Shown piece after piece: positions 1 through 11,850 of a stretch of 64,000 nucleotides of DNA. Made by a program: the position numbers and the translations under genes. A model generated the notes under the pieces. It did not search any database, was not told the origin of the DNA, and saw only the letters and a program-made list of their open reading frames with translations. Numbering within the stretch: position 1 is the stretch's first letter; every line of letters starts with the position of its first letter. Origin of the DNA: Aquarana catesbeiana (taxonomy: Eukaryota > Chordata > Amphibia > Anura > Ranidae); contig NC_133329.1 in NCBI RefSeq assembly GCF_042186555.1, positions 187,647,206 to 187,711,205 on the forward strand. The letters are read 5' to 3'.

Positions 1-92
1 GTAGGTTTTTAAACTCTGAGCCCAGAGTCTTGAGACACTTAAGTCAAAATCAGGTGTTAGTATGAGGCATGAGGAAAGTTTAGAGGTCAGTT

Positions 93-1043
93 TCAGGTAG
101 GACCCTTGGACGGTGCAACTCTTTGGGGAGTGGCTGGGGCCTTCTGTGCTCTCTGGCATACCAGGGGCCAAATCTTCCCAGGTGTGGATACTGGTCGAGA
201 AGGCAGATTCTGTGTCTGTAGATCTTCGTCTGGTATAGGGGGGAAGCCCAGGTTCTTGATGAAATTCTCACATTCCTGCAGATCTCTCATGGAATGTTGC
301 GATCCATCTCTGGTAACAGTCAGGCGAAATGGGAAGCCCCAATGGTATGGGACCTGATTTTGCTGCAGATGGGAGGTGACTGGACACAGGGCGCATCATT
401 TAGCTAGGCTGATGGGTGAAAAGTCACTAAAAATTTGGATTTTTGCGCCTTTAATTCCAACCCGCGACCTGTTGCGGGTGGCATTGGTCAGGGCCTCCTT
501 GCTTTCGTAGAAATGGAAACGTGCAATGATATCCCTGGGGTTTGCACCTGAAGGAGGTTTAGTATCCAGTGATCTATGCGCTCTATTAAGATGCCAGTCT
601 ATGTCAGGGATGTGGGGTGCCAGTGTGACAAAGAGGGCAAGGAGGTAAGGCCGAATTACTTTATCTGGAATGGATTCAGGGACTCCGCGGATGCGTAGGT
701 TCTGATGGCGTTCTCTGTTTTCAAGGTCCTCCTGTTGCATTTGCAGTTATGAAACAGAATTTTTCAAGCTAGCATCTTCTTCCTCTAGGACATGGACATG
801 TTGTACCATATCATCGAATTTAGTTTCTACGGTATCTGTGCGTTCCCCCAACTGGTTAATCTCACCCCTAAGTTCATGGACAAGCTTACTTACCTCTTTA
901 GCGATGTTTTGGGTGATGCTGTGGAGCAATGCCTGCAGCTTAGTGTCCAAAACTTCCACAGTCACTGGCAGTGACATTTTGGGGAGTTTAGGTAAATGCA
1001 AATGTTGTGGGAGGGCGTCCGTCGGATGTCCGTCGGATGTCAC
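93..1043 (-). pseudogene. L1-type LINE ORF1 remnant (element A)
   Basis: This is the nucleic-acid-binding, chaperone-like ORF1 protein of an L1/Tx1-type LINE, broken and running off the left window edge. The N-terminal part (1043 to 747) is heptad-rich and looks like a coiled coil. After a short break, 740-396 carries the RRM-like region with the family signature around LENRERHQNLRIRGVPES and RAHRSL, followed by PRDIIARF. The C-terminal domain reappears at 290-93 (QECENFIKNLGFPP). At least two frame or stop lesions separate the pieces. Sequence from 1044 to about 1140 is probably 5' UTR. No ORF2 is visible because it would lie beyond position 1. Confidence 0.75.
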
Positions 1044-1140
1044 TTACTTTTCTAGCAGTCTAGGCCCCAGTGTCTGCGGCTGCAGAGACACCTTTCACGA
1101 CATCAGGCAGAAGGTGTCTCCTCCAGCTCCTCCCCCCTTC

Positions 1141-2909
1141 ACGGTCACATGACCTCTTTATTTCCTCCCCCCTGGGCTGAATAGGAGGCCAGGCGGCCGC
1201 AGAGTTGGCTCTGGTGAGGCCGGGTGAGCGGCGCTGGCACAAGGAGCAGCCAAGCTACCTTGGGAATGGAGACTGGGGAGCCTGCCAGAAAGACATGCGA
1301 CCCTCTCCGAGGAGTCGGCCCAAGCAGCTGAGAGTCGGGAGACCGGACCCAAAATGACATGCAGCCCAGTGACCCACAAGGCACATGCCCAGTGTGACCT
1401 ATGGCCAGTCCGGGCCTGGCCCGCACTCTTCTTCCTGGGATCCAACTGTGAGCATCAGAGCTGTCATCCAGGGGCTGGGACCGCAGCCTACCAGGGCCCT
1501 GGAAGCCTGGCTGTCCCCACCTGAGTGGGTCTGTATTGCTGAGTGACATCTAGGGATCCTTTGTCTCTCCTGCTGGCGCACGGTGGGTCCTGCTGTGGGT
1601 GCCAACCTGGACTCCTGAGTGTACATCTTTGCTGCATCCACCCTTGTTCCAGCTGGGGCATAGAACCTGAAGCGTTCCTGTGTGAGCTGACTACTCTCTG
1701 GATTTGGTGAGCGGGCTTGCTCTCAAAGCTCCTTCTTGTCAGTAACATACAGCACATGGACACTGCATGCAGACATCATAATCCAGATTACAGAGGAACT
1801 TGCCACACTTGCTAGACCCATTATTTACTTGCCAACTGCTTAAACCTTCTCTTTCTCCCTGAGGATTTCCCTTTTTAACCTTTGAGGTCCAACGTGCCGG
1901 TGAAGACAGTGTTCAGGTTGAGAGCTGGCCCAAATACTGCTTGCCCTTGTTGCCCTCCTTAGGAGTGATTCCCTGCATGCCAGCCATATTTTAGCTATAG
2001 TCCCCTCCCCACCTTTGATCTGTCTGGGCCCATTTAATTATTCAGTGTCTACTTTGTACATATTCAAGTGTTATTAGCATTACTATCTGTTGTTATTCTG
2101 TACATAATCAACTACTGTACATAATCAACTCGACCAGTCTTGGGTGCTGTCCCAGGGTTTGGCTGACTGATACCTCTTGTTGCACTCACAATTTGTCTTG
2201 CCAATACAAAGTCTGTTGAATTCCTGTTACATTGGGTCTGTGGTTCATTTAAAGGGGTATACATCATGTCAGAGCCTAGAGTGTCAGAGGGGCTGGTAAG
2301 TTGCCAGGGCCAGGGCAGCACAAGAGGACAAGCACCATCAAGCCACCCCTTACGGGGGTAGCGCTACACTTGCATGATTCACCTAGTTTCTCTTCATGGT
2401 TTAGCTCAGAAGAGTGTGCCCAGGGAAAAGCTTGTATGATAAAGGCTCCCTCAGCCTTTCTCAGAAGGCATCACTGTAGAGGCATTAACAACTCTGAGTC
2501 AGCAACTTCCCACCAGTGTACAAGATGACGCGATCACCCTGCTAAGCAAAAGCACACTTCCCATAAGAAACAGGAGCTAGGAAGTCTAGTCACCACCAGA
2601 GAGGCTGATACAGCAGGATTGCTGAACATGGTGTGACACTGAGCTTGTGGCAGGCCACTTTTCTGCAGGGACTGTGGCAAATCTTAGTGGCAGTGGCAGT
2701 GCCCGTAAATTTCCAAGAAATAGGGATCTGGTGTGACACTTCCAGAAGAATGAAATCTCCACCTAGCATAGCTGGGCTAGAGTTTCTGCTTAGGGCACAA
2801 AGCTAAAATGAGGCTTGCTAGCTATGCAGAAGAGTAGCACCCACAAGCAGACACTAAGTCTTCTGCTTTCTTCATGTCCAGCCTCCTAGTGACAGGGTAT
2901 ATACTCAGT
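1141..2909. other. No gene recognised
   Basis: Both strands contain only short open stretches with no recognisable domain. The long minus-strand frames at 1145-1763 overlap one another in different phases and look like GC-driven openness rather than coding. The 2100-2370 stretch has an LTR-like feel, ending in a segment that reads GGTAGCGCTACA, but I could not find a matching start or TSD. Confidence 0.5.
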
Positions 2910-3002
2910 CAGGGCTGGATTAACGTAGGGGCTATAGGAGATACAAAACCAGGCCCCTACCTTAATATAGGCCCGGGCTGGCCAGATTCACCGTCACCAC
3001 TC
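2910..3002 (+). repeat. Possible hAT-type element end (truncated)
   Basis: Begins CAGGGCTGGATTAAC, which resembles the CAGGGC terminus of the hAT element at 7924. A related opposite-facing end, CTTAATCTGGCCCTG, lies at 12182-12196. No internal body or TSD can be assigned, and the sequence runs into the LINE B tail. Confidence 0.35.
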
Positions 3003-3667
3003 TTTTTTTTTTTGCAATAAAAGTTTTATTGAGTTAAAAGAAATATCAGGTTCATCTTTATATACAGCCATAATAAAAAGGCTGAATATATTCATCAAGG
3101 GTGTGTACAGCATCATCTTAGGACAATTATACAACAATCAATACATAACAAGTGTATTAAAGATCAGAAACATGTTTTTTTTTGTTTTTTTTGCAAGTAC
3201 CCACTAGTGGGTGTCTCATCGTAAAATAGGATACAAAGAAAGGATGAAGGTATATCCAAGTATAACAAAAAATAAAAAGGATTTGGAATAGATAACAATT
3301 TAACAAAAGGGAAGGGTTATATCATTACTCAAGGACTATACTAATCATTTGACAGGTGAACATCACATGGTATAAGAGCAAAGCGGTGGTAGAAGGTAAT
3401 TGGGAATACAGAAGGTTAACCATTTCATGTATATAAGCGTGTCAACCAATCGATAAATGTGTAAATTGGTCTGATTAGTGGAACATGATCCACGGAGTCC
3501 ACTGTTTATGAAACCTGTGTTTGGGATCTCTGGGGCTCTTCCTTGTCTGCCAACTGCAACCATGAATAAATAAGGGAGGTGGTTTTCACAACAGAATTAC
3601 CTGAGAGGCATGTAGATTTGAAAGGAGATAGAGGTCTAAAAACGTTACTTTTATCCAGAGAAACAGA

Positions 3668-4374
3668 CACATTGTCACTGATAGTACTCACCGAGGCCCA
3701 GATGCCGAGAGCGGTTCGCCCTTGCGACTAAGCGCAGTCTGCCCCCTGGAGGTGGTACAGGGAGGGAACGGCACGAAGAGGCACAGGCTACCCCAATGGA
3801 CTGTGGGTGACTTGCTTGTGCGGTCTTTGGCAGAGAAGAGCCGCTGTGCAGGTACTGGTAGGCAAGGTGCAGCTGGAGACAACAGGCAGAAAGTCCAGAA
3901 CCAGACTGAGGGTCAAACACCGTGACGGTGATATGGCACTGCAGGATTTGCAGGGTAGTATGACAAGATATGGAGAGTCCAGGTACAGCCAGGAAGTCAG
4001 GCTAGGAGACAGGAGATAGTCCAGGTAACAGGCCGAGGGTCAAACACAGGAGATTGGTAGGAATCCGATAAACAAGCCGAGGTCAGATCCAGGAGAGAAG
4101 CAGAGAAGTCCAAAGGCAAATCCGGGTCACAATAGTCAAGCAGAGATACAGGATACAGGTTCAGATAACAAAGGAAGCTGAGACAAACCAGCAACTTGTT
4201 TGATTCTCTGAGCGCCTTTTATAGGCTGCCCAGGGAATCACGTTGGGTGTGCACCAGTGCGCGTGTGTGAGTGAAGTAGCGCCGAGCCGCGAACACGCAT
4301 GCGCCGGAACGTCGTTCCACCGGGAATGCGTGAAAAACGACCGGACCGGAACGAAGGCTTCTTCTGACACACAT
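3668..4374 (-). mobile_element. Solo LTR (697 bp) with 5-bp TSD CACAT
   Basis: The insert 3673-4369 begins TGTCAC and ends CTGACA, the TG...CA ends of an LTR. It is bracketed by the direct repeat CACAT at 3668-3672 and 4370-4374, and LINE B sequence resumes on both sides. It contains no coding sequence, so it is a solo LTR left by recombination. Read on the minus strand it starts TGTCAG, like the Gypsy LTR at 46731-47136, which suggests a related Ty3/Gypsy family in minus orientation. The orientation is inference. Confidence 0.75.
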
Positions 4375-4439
4375 AGTTGTGCAATTGGTGATAAGTCCAA
4401 AAAGAAAAGTGTTGTAGGGAGTCTAATTCTGATTTAATG

Positions 4440-7357
4440 GCTTCATATAACTTCAGTTTGTTATGAGTGGAACAATGCATTAATAAAAGGGGGTGTTTTC
4501 ATCTTTAAGTGGTATAAGACGTGCGCCCAGACCTGGAGGAAAGTCAGGATTTAGTGCGATTGGAGTAAGCGGGCCAGGGGAGGAAGAGATTGTTTGTTCC
4601 TTCCAACATTGCACCTACTTGGGGGTTAATCCTGATCGACTTTGGAAGTTTCCCCCAAGGAATTGAGGGTAGAAATCTCAAAGGGTAAATTGACATAGCT
4701 CCCTCTAAGTTCACCCGGTCTTTATTGTCACTGTGGTAGTTCCAGTCTATTATTCTCACCAAGTGTGTGGCATAATAGTAGAACTTAAATTTGGGGAGAC
4801 TCACTCCACCACTGTCTTTTGGTTTTGTTAGGGTTTTGAGGTTAATGTGCGGTTTCCGGCCCATTCAAATGAAGTTACGAAGAGTGGAGTTTAACTGTTT
4901 AAAAAACATTTAGGGAGTTTTATTGGCAAAGTGTGAAAATAATAGAGTATTCTTGGAAGAATAGTCATTTTAAGGATTGCCGCTCTGCTAAACCATGAAA
5001 ATGGTTTCAGTGACCAACATTTCAAATCTTGTTTTATCTAGTAGTGGTTTAATATTAGCTTGATAAACATCAGCGACTGTGGGGGTGAGTCGAATTCCCA
5101 AATATGTGAGGGCTGTGGTTTCCCATTTAAAGGAACAAGTGTATCGAGCCAAGGTTAAAGAATTTGGAGCAAGGGTTATAATAAGGGCTTCTGAGTTTGT
5201 ATAATTAGTTTTTATATTAGAAACATACCCATAGTACTGGAATTCCTTAACGAGGTTCAGTGTAGAAATATGTGGGCTTGTAAGGAAAAAAAGAAGGTTG
5301 TCTGCATATGCAGCCGTTTTATAGGTTTTCGATTGACCATCCGAATAAAGGGCTCTAGTGATAGGATAAATAGAAGAGGCTAAAGGGGGCAGCCTTGTCT
5401 AATACCATTGCGTATAAATACTGTGTCAGAGAGGGTGCCATTGACTTTATGTTTGGCTTGTGGTTTTTGATATTGGTCTGATATCCAACCCAGCATATGC
5501 GTACTTAAACCAATGTGCTTACAGGTTTCAAACAGATAGTCCCAAGCAATGCGGTCGAAGGCCTTCTCTGCATCCGTGGACAGGAGGAGGCCCTGGATTT
5601 TATCTTTTCGAGCCCAATGGATCGGATTAAGGGCCTTTGCGACATTGTCACGGGCTTTGCGTCCTGGCATAAATTCCACTTGCTCTGGACCTATGATCTT
5701 CTGTAAAAAATCACGTAGTCTAGTTGCTAATATTTTAGCTAAAACTTTTAAGTCAACATTTAATAGAGATATCGGCCTAAAGTTAGAACAATTGGTGTGA
5801 TCTTTACCTGGCTTAGGAATTAGCGCTATATGGGATAAGGTAAACGAGTCTGGGACAGTTTGAGGTTGTTTCAAGTGATTTAGGGCTTGTAAAAGGGGAG
5901 TCTGTAAAATATCTATAAATGTCTTGTATGGTAAAACCGTCTGGTCCTGGGCTTTTGCCCGTCTTAAGGCTTTTGATTGCTAAGGAGAGCTCATCTGCAG
6001 TAATGGGAGTCTCCAAGGAGTCCACTTCAGCAGCAGACAATGCGGGCATGTCACTTTCCTTGAGATAGTTTTTGAATAATTGCTCCCTATGGTACCCGAC
6101 AGTTTATGAGAAAGTGGTAAATTTTAAAGCTTAGTGTAATAGGCATGAAATATCACTGCAATTTTGTCTGTCTTTCGGACATGTTTACCTTCACTATTTT
6201 TAATATAAAGAATTGTTGTAGCTTGCTCTAAAGTTTTTAAAGCCCTAGCCAGAATTTTGCCACTCTTGTCTCTATGCTCATAGTAAAACCCTTTTTTTAA
6301 AGGGTGCATTTTGCGTTAAGATTAAGCAGTAATTGTAGTTGTTCTCTTGTATCAAGAGACAGTTGGGCTTCAACTATTGCTATCTTTTGGGTTAGGGTCG
6401 TAATGGATGCAGTAGTCTCTTTTTTCTTTGTCCTCCCATACTAATGAATTCAACACGCAAGACACATTTGTGTGCTTCCCACACAGTCAATGGTGACATT
6501 TCATCTGAGGCTTTGAATTGGAAGTAGGTCTGCAGTGCTACAATGGCTTGCTGAAGTGTAGTCGGATCTGTTAGCAAGGTTGAATTCAATCGCCAGTTGC
6601 ACACTTTATGTGGAGAGTGTCATTTTTAAAAACATAGATATTGGTGAATGGTCAGAGAATGTTTGTATCCCTATGTCCGCTGACTGTAGTAAAGGGAGGT
6701 CTCACTGTGTGATAAAAACAAAGTCAATCCGAGAGTGTTTTTTATGAGGTACAGAGTAAAAGGTTTAGTCTTTTCCCAGCGGGTGCATCAATCGCCACGA
6801 GTCCATCAGAGCAAGACAATTCAAGTGGGTTTTTATCCCTTTCAAAATTTTGTAGGCAATACTAGATTTGCCCTTTTGGAAGTAACCTGTAGGGGATTCA
6901 AAGGGATGTTGAAGTCACTTCCAAGAAAAATACAATCTTTAGCAAAGCTTTTTAATTCTGCAACAATATGTCTGCAGAAGGTGAGGTGTCCTGTATTTGG
7001 AAAATATACATTGGCTAGGGTTATAGGTTTGTTTTGGCACGTTCCCTGTAAGAAGAGAAATCTTCCCAAGGGGTCAATGTATTGGCAGGCTAGTCCAAAA
7101 TCTGCCTGTTTGTGTAATAAAATTGACACACCTTTGGATTTATGCAGTGGACTCGGGGTGTAGTACACCGTCGGGTAATGTTTGTCACATAGATTTGGTG
7201 TCGATCCTGACTTAAAATGTGTCGTCTGTAGGAACACAAAAGAAGGCTTGACTTTGTTTAATTCCCTCAGAAGTGTTATTCTCTTTTCGGGGTTTTTTAG
7301 GTCCTTTACATTATGCAAAATTAGGGAAGGGCCTTTCCCTAGACAAGAATATGCCAT
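4440..7357 (-). pseudogene. LINE B ORF2: endonuclease and reverse transcriptase remnant
   Basis: Order on the minus strand: an APE-type endonuclease region (7357-6842, with FLGSDFNIPL matching the conserved G-D-F-N motif), a linker (6604-6124), then reverse transcriptase. The RT shows PITADELSLAIKSL and TGKSPGPDGF (near 6000), IPKPGKDHTNCSNFRPISLLN, STDAEKAFDRIAWDYLFE and NGIRQGCPL (5874-5380). The catalytic FADD box is present but altered to YADN at 5308-5297, replacing the second aspartate. The thumb-like and C-terminal part continues to about 4544. Several frameshifts and stops break the frame. It would have nicked target DNA and copied its own RNA. This copy must be inactive. Confidence 0.8.
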
Positions 7358-7915
7358 TTTAGATTTGGTAGGGTTGTAGTTGTACTGTCAGCTCAATTAA
7401 ACATTAAGAGGATTCAAAGAAATTTTAATATATATTACAACAGATTAGAGGGTTCAGGGAAGAGAAAGAAGGGGGGTAAAGAAGGAAGAAGAAAGGGGGG
7501 GGATAAAGAAAAAAGAAAAAAAAAACTTAAAACAGGTTACCCTATAACAGGGGAGAGACTTACAGCAATCTCTAAATGTTATACTTTTACAAAATGTAGA
7601 AGAAACTATATAATTGCGTGGAAAGAAAAAGAAAAACCACACTGTTGGGGGTTAATGGGAGGAACTAATCAGATGTGTGAAATAACAAAAAAACGTTTCA
7701 ATATCAACAAGAGGTATCTCAATACACCCACAGCTTCATAAGAAGCAACAAAAAAGAATGACATGTGCTTATATAAACCTTAACCATGCTTAAAGGAACA
7801 CCGGATCTGCTAGTCTCCTATATGCGTTACTAAAAACCCATTAGAAAATTGAAGATATATTAAACATTCATAATACAATGTATTGTCCATAATGATCACA
7901 GCTAGATAAGGGTAT

Positions 7916-8734
7916 CTAGCAGGCAGGGCAGGACTGAGGGTGGTGGGGGCCCCTGGGCTTGAGTCACTTTCGGGCCCTACCTTCTATACATTACTTTAAA
8001 CCTTTAGTTTTCTTTTAAGTGCGCCACTTCTGATACCATTTGTCCGCCATTACATCACTGTCTAATGCAGACAGGATTTCTCAACGGTAGTAAATGAGGC
8101 ACTACGTAACTGCCAATAACCAATCAGCAAACCTCAAGATAAGAGTTTAAGGAATTTTAAGGAAAAAAACTATTTAAGGAAAAAAACTTACATTTAAATG
8201 CTCATCAATGCAGCCTTGCACAGCTTCCATCTGCATGCTTGTCCAGTGTCATTTGCAGCCTTGTCAGTGTCATTTGCAGCCTTGTAGCCTTATCAGTGTC
8301 ATTTGTAGCCTTGCAGCCTCCATCTGCAGCCTTGTATGTGTCATTTGCAGCCTTGACTTGTCAGTGTCACTGCAGTTTAAATATGGCGCCGCCGAGATAC
8401 ACAGTGCCAGTCCTGTGTATCTCGGCTCCTGTCAGCTTTTCTCGGCTCCTCTTGCAGTCCCGCTCAGTCCCGCCCTATGATGGACATAACACAGGTCCAA
8501 TGGCGGTACTGGGCGTGACTGAGTGGAGCCAAGCGCCGGAGCTAGCCGAGTGTACTTGGCTAGCTCCGCTCAGAGTCACGCCCAGTCCCTGTGTTATGTC
8601 CATCATAGGGTGGGACTAGGCGAGACTGTGAGCGGAACTAGCCGAGTATAGCCAAGCACACTCGGCTGGGGCCCGCGGGGCCCATGGGCTTGAGCCCAGT
8701 CAAGCCCTATGGTAAGCCTGGCCCTGCTAGCAGG
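7916..8734. mobile_element. Non-autonomous hAT element with 8-bp TSD
   Basis: The insert 7924-8726 starts CAGGGCAGG and ends CCTGGCCCTG, hAT-style CAG...CTG ends. It is flanked by the exact 8-bp direct repeat CTAGCAGG at 7916-7923 and 8727-8734. It lies in the ORF1-ORF2 spacer of LINE B. There is no transposase. Inside are a small direct repeat around GTGTCATTTGCAGCCTT (8240-8375) and a long hairpin (8471-8613). Confidence 0.8.
8471..8613. repeat. Long internal inverted repeat (hairpin) in the hAT element
   Basis: The arm 8471-8495 is the near-exact reverse complement of 8588-8612 (CCTATGATGGACATAACACAGG against CCTGTGTTATGTCCATCATAGG, trimmed). A second pair nests inside: ACTGGGCGTGACT at about 8507 and AGTCACGCCCAGT at about 8573. 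Together they could fold into one stem of roughly 140 nt. Confidence 0.75.
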
Positions 8735-9331
8735 AATATAACATGGGGATAGACATCTACACTAGGATGCCTAGTATCCTTAAAAAGCTTCAGGATACAT
8801 GTATTAATAGAAAGCATTCCTATATGATATGACACTGAGTGGGTTTCTTCTCCAATCCAATCAGCTTATGAAGAATTTGCTATAGCTAGCAGAAAACTAT
8901 ACAGATATTAGAAATAGGAATAGGAAAAAACCCCTCCAGAAATATGGGTTGCAATCCATATGGCACGAAAGTGAAACAGTTAACCCACGTATATAGGGTT
9001 CAAGGGTAACATTCAGGGGCAATCTTCCCTCAAAGTGGGCCCTCCTTGCCACACAATCAAATGTGTGAGAATGCCATCTTTCAATCAGGGCACTCTTTCT
9101 TAGAAAGAGGGGTGAAATGTAAATCCACTGAGTCAATCCAATCACTTGTGATTGTCTGTGGGGTATCCAATGTCAAACTTTGAGAGTCATTGGTGCAGTG
9201 TGATGGGAGAGGTACACATTTCTGCTTCACCTAGTATGAAGCAGTTAGTGGTAGGCAAAAAGAGCCTGGAGGTAACTCCCATGAGGGAATCAAATTAGAC
9301 CATGGGGAAAACTTGAAAAATCAGTGGGTGT

Positions 9332-10440
9332 TCACACTGGTTCCCTGAGGTCAGAGCTTTTGGAAGCCAATGGAGAGTGACCCTGGATTGGCCCCTGTTT
9401 CTGGAATTTCCCTTTCTTCGATGAGTGTTTGGTTGGTGTTGATTGTGGTGTATGGGTTGGGCTATGTGATAGCGTGGGGAAGCGAAATTCCCGGTACCGA
9501 TCCGGCAGATCTAATACCGGAATTTGCAGGGCTTCACAAAACAGCAGTAGATCTTCAGGAGTTTTAAGGTTATAAGCTGTTTCCAATTGTATGTTACTGA
9601 GAGAGCAAATGGAAATTCCCACCTGTATGGGAGACTTTTTTCCTTTAGTTTTTCAAGTAATGGGCGTAGAGCCTTGCGATTGCCCAGTGTGATCAGGGAT
9701 AGATCTTAAAATATTGTAATGTTGTGGTCATTAAAGCAGATAAGTTTGTTTTGGTGCTTGGTTCAATATCTCTTAGTTTGTAATCCGGGAGACAGCAAAT
9801 AATATCTCTTGGAGGAGCAGCTTCAAGTGGATGAGGTCCAAGTGCTCTGTGAGCACGTTCAAATTTGATCAGGGTGTCCACTGGCCTCTCTAGGAAGTTA
9901 CTGAAAATGGAGGGTAACGCTGGGGTGATCTGATCTGTGTTTACTGTTTCTGGCACCCCTCTCACCCTGAGGTTGTGTCTCCTACCCCTATTATCCAGAT
10001 CCTCTAAGTGGCGATTTACTGCAATCAATTGGGAAGTGTATTTTTGAAATGGATTCCAGTCTGGAGATAGCCCTGTCTCTCCTATGACCTGCTCTGTCAG
10101 CAGTTGCCATTTTCTCAGTGAGAGCCAGCAAGTCAGCCTTTAGCTCTGTTATGGTTGATGAAAAGGTATTTTTGATATCTGCCATGAACAGTGACATATC
10201 GGAGTATGAGAGGAGGTGATCGCTGATATCATTGTCTCTCACCATGTCCTCTGAGGCTGATTGTGACTCTTCACTATAGTCCTCCTTATGGCTGATTGAC
10301 GCCATCTTGGCTGCGGCCACCCCGCGGCTCGATCTTGTCTGAGCTCTGAAGAGGTTAGCAATATTACGGGCAATCTGCACCGATGAGGGGTGTCTCGATC
10401 CTTTCCTGGAGGAGCGGCGAGTAAACCTGCGCATTTCCAA
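9332..10440 (-). pseudogene. LINE B ORF1 remnant
   Basis: The N-terminal half (10440-9991) is Ser/Arg-rich and then predicted coiled coil (ADIKNTFSSTITELKADLLALTEK). The RRM-like half (10028-9693) has DLDNRGRRHNLRVRGVPE, the ERAHRALG motif and PPRDIICCL. The C-terminal domain (9622-9332) has NLKTPEDLLLFCEALQIPV. The pieces lie in different frames, so at least two indels are present. The protein would coat LINE RNA and assist target-primed reverse transcription. Confidence 0.75.
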
Positions 10441-10445
10441 GCTTT

Positions 10446-11404
10446 GGAAAACCAGTGTTCAGGTCAGGAAGCTGCGGGTGTGATGGATTACACAGTGCTG
10501 CCATCCGCGCTGCTTCCCTAGCCATGCCCCCACTGACAACTCTTTACTGTCACTTGTAAACACAGAAGCCCAGCTTCTGTGCCACAAGTGACAGCACACT
10601 TCTCCCGGCGGCTCCCTCAGAACCTCCCTGCACAGCACGCAGGGCAGACACAGAGGGACAGCTGCAGATGCACTGATGTGTTATGGGCTTCAAAGAGGGC
10701 TTGCTGGCTGAAAAAAAGCCTGGTGCTCGACTGCTGACGCCCCCTGCTGGACGATCTTACTGCTGCTGCCCAGTGGAGGAGAGGCAGAGCCACAAATGGA
10801 TTGTGTGGGAGGCTGAGAATGGCTGCTTCTGAGATCAGCAGATGGGGGGTTGTTTTGGGTTGTGATCGCAGAAGTATTCTGAATGCCTGTTTGCAGCCTC
10901 TATCTTGTGAGTAGCGCTGTTATGCGCATTTGAACATCTCCCCACAGTACTTCACCATAGTTTCTTCCTTTGTTTTTGGGTAGAATATGATGTCCTTTAT
11001 CTCCAAGCACGTATCCCATTGGCAATGATCCAGGTTCCATCCTATTTGCCTCTAGAATCTACAACATTTCAGGTGACTGTGTTATTATAGGCCTAAGGGT
11101 TTAGCCTACCATCGATGACTAGCGGGATTTCTCCAAGGAATTTACACATTATTCTAGTCCATGTCATTCTATATGTGTCTATATTATTTTTATTCACTGT
11201 CACTTTTTGTTAATGCTGGCGCTATGTCCTCACAGATTTTTTTAGTTGCTAGTATGTTCATTTTCACGTCACATGTTTCAGTGTAGCACTCATGCAATAG
11301 GTGCAATTTATATATGATTGCACCATTACTATTTCAGTGATCTTGTCCACTTTCATAGTGCACTTATATATATATATATATTTTTTTTTTGAATATTGTT
11401 TGTG
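10446..11404. other. LINE B 5' region, then unrecognised sequence
   Basis: 10446 to about 10900 is GC-rich and probably LINE B 5' UTR. It contains no open frame with a recognisable domain. From 10900 to the minisatellite there is AT-rich sequence with a short TA run and a T run near 11366-11390. Confidence 0.4.
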
Positions 11405-11850
11405 CACAGGTATGTATTATGTAGTCCTGTGACCAGCGCTCTGTGCATTATGCAGTCCTGTGCCCAGCGATCTGTGTATTATGCAGTCCCGTGCCCAGCG
11501 CGCTGTGTATTATGCAGTCCTGAACCCAGCACGCTGTGTATTGTGCAGTCCTGAACCCAACGCTCAGTGCATTATTCAATCACGAACCCAGCGCTCTGTG
11601 TATTATGTATTCCTGTGCCCACCACTCTGTGTATTATGTATTCCTGTGACCAGCGCTCTGTGTATTATGTATTCCCGTGCCCAGTGCTCTGTGTATTATG
11701 CAGTCCTGTGCCCAGCGCTCTATGTATTATGTAGTCCTGTGCCCAGCACTTTGTGTATTATGCAGTCTTGTGTCCAGGGCTCTGTATATTATGCAGCTGT
11801 GTGTATTATGCAGTCCTGTACCCAGCTCTCTGTGGGTTATGCTCTCCTAG
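11405..11850. repeat. 31-bp minisatellite, about 14 units
   Basis: Tandem repeat of a 31-bp unit, roughly GTGTATTATGCAGTCCTGTG followed by CCCAGCGCTCT, with scattered substitutions and a shortened unit near 11795. Because 31 is not a multiple of three, consecutive units are read in rotating frames. That makes the long plus-strand open frame over it (11460-12089) look repetitive without being a gene. Confidence 0.9.

Larger units (their letters stand above)
3003..10445 (-). mobile_element. L1/Tx1-type LINE B, near full length, degenerate
   Basis: A complete but decayed two-ORF LINE read right to left: ORF1 (10440-9332), a spacer, ORF2 (7357 to about 4440), then a 3' end. The element ends in a run of T at 3003-3013, the poly(A) tail seen from the plus strand, next to an AATAAA-like signal. 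It was later hit by a solo LTR (3668-4374) and a hAT element (7916-8734). Neither insertion adds coding sequence. The many stops and frameshifts mark it as the older of the two long L1-type copies here. No flanking TSD for the LINE itself was found. Confidence 0.8.

Noticed and set aside
1145..1763. Overlapping minus-strand frames of 80-134 codons
   Set aside because: Three different phases are open over the same GC-rich DNA, with no domain and no homologous motif I can name.
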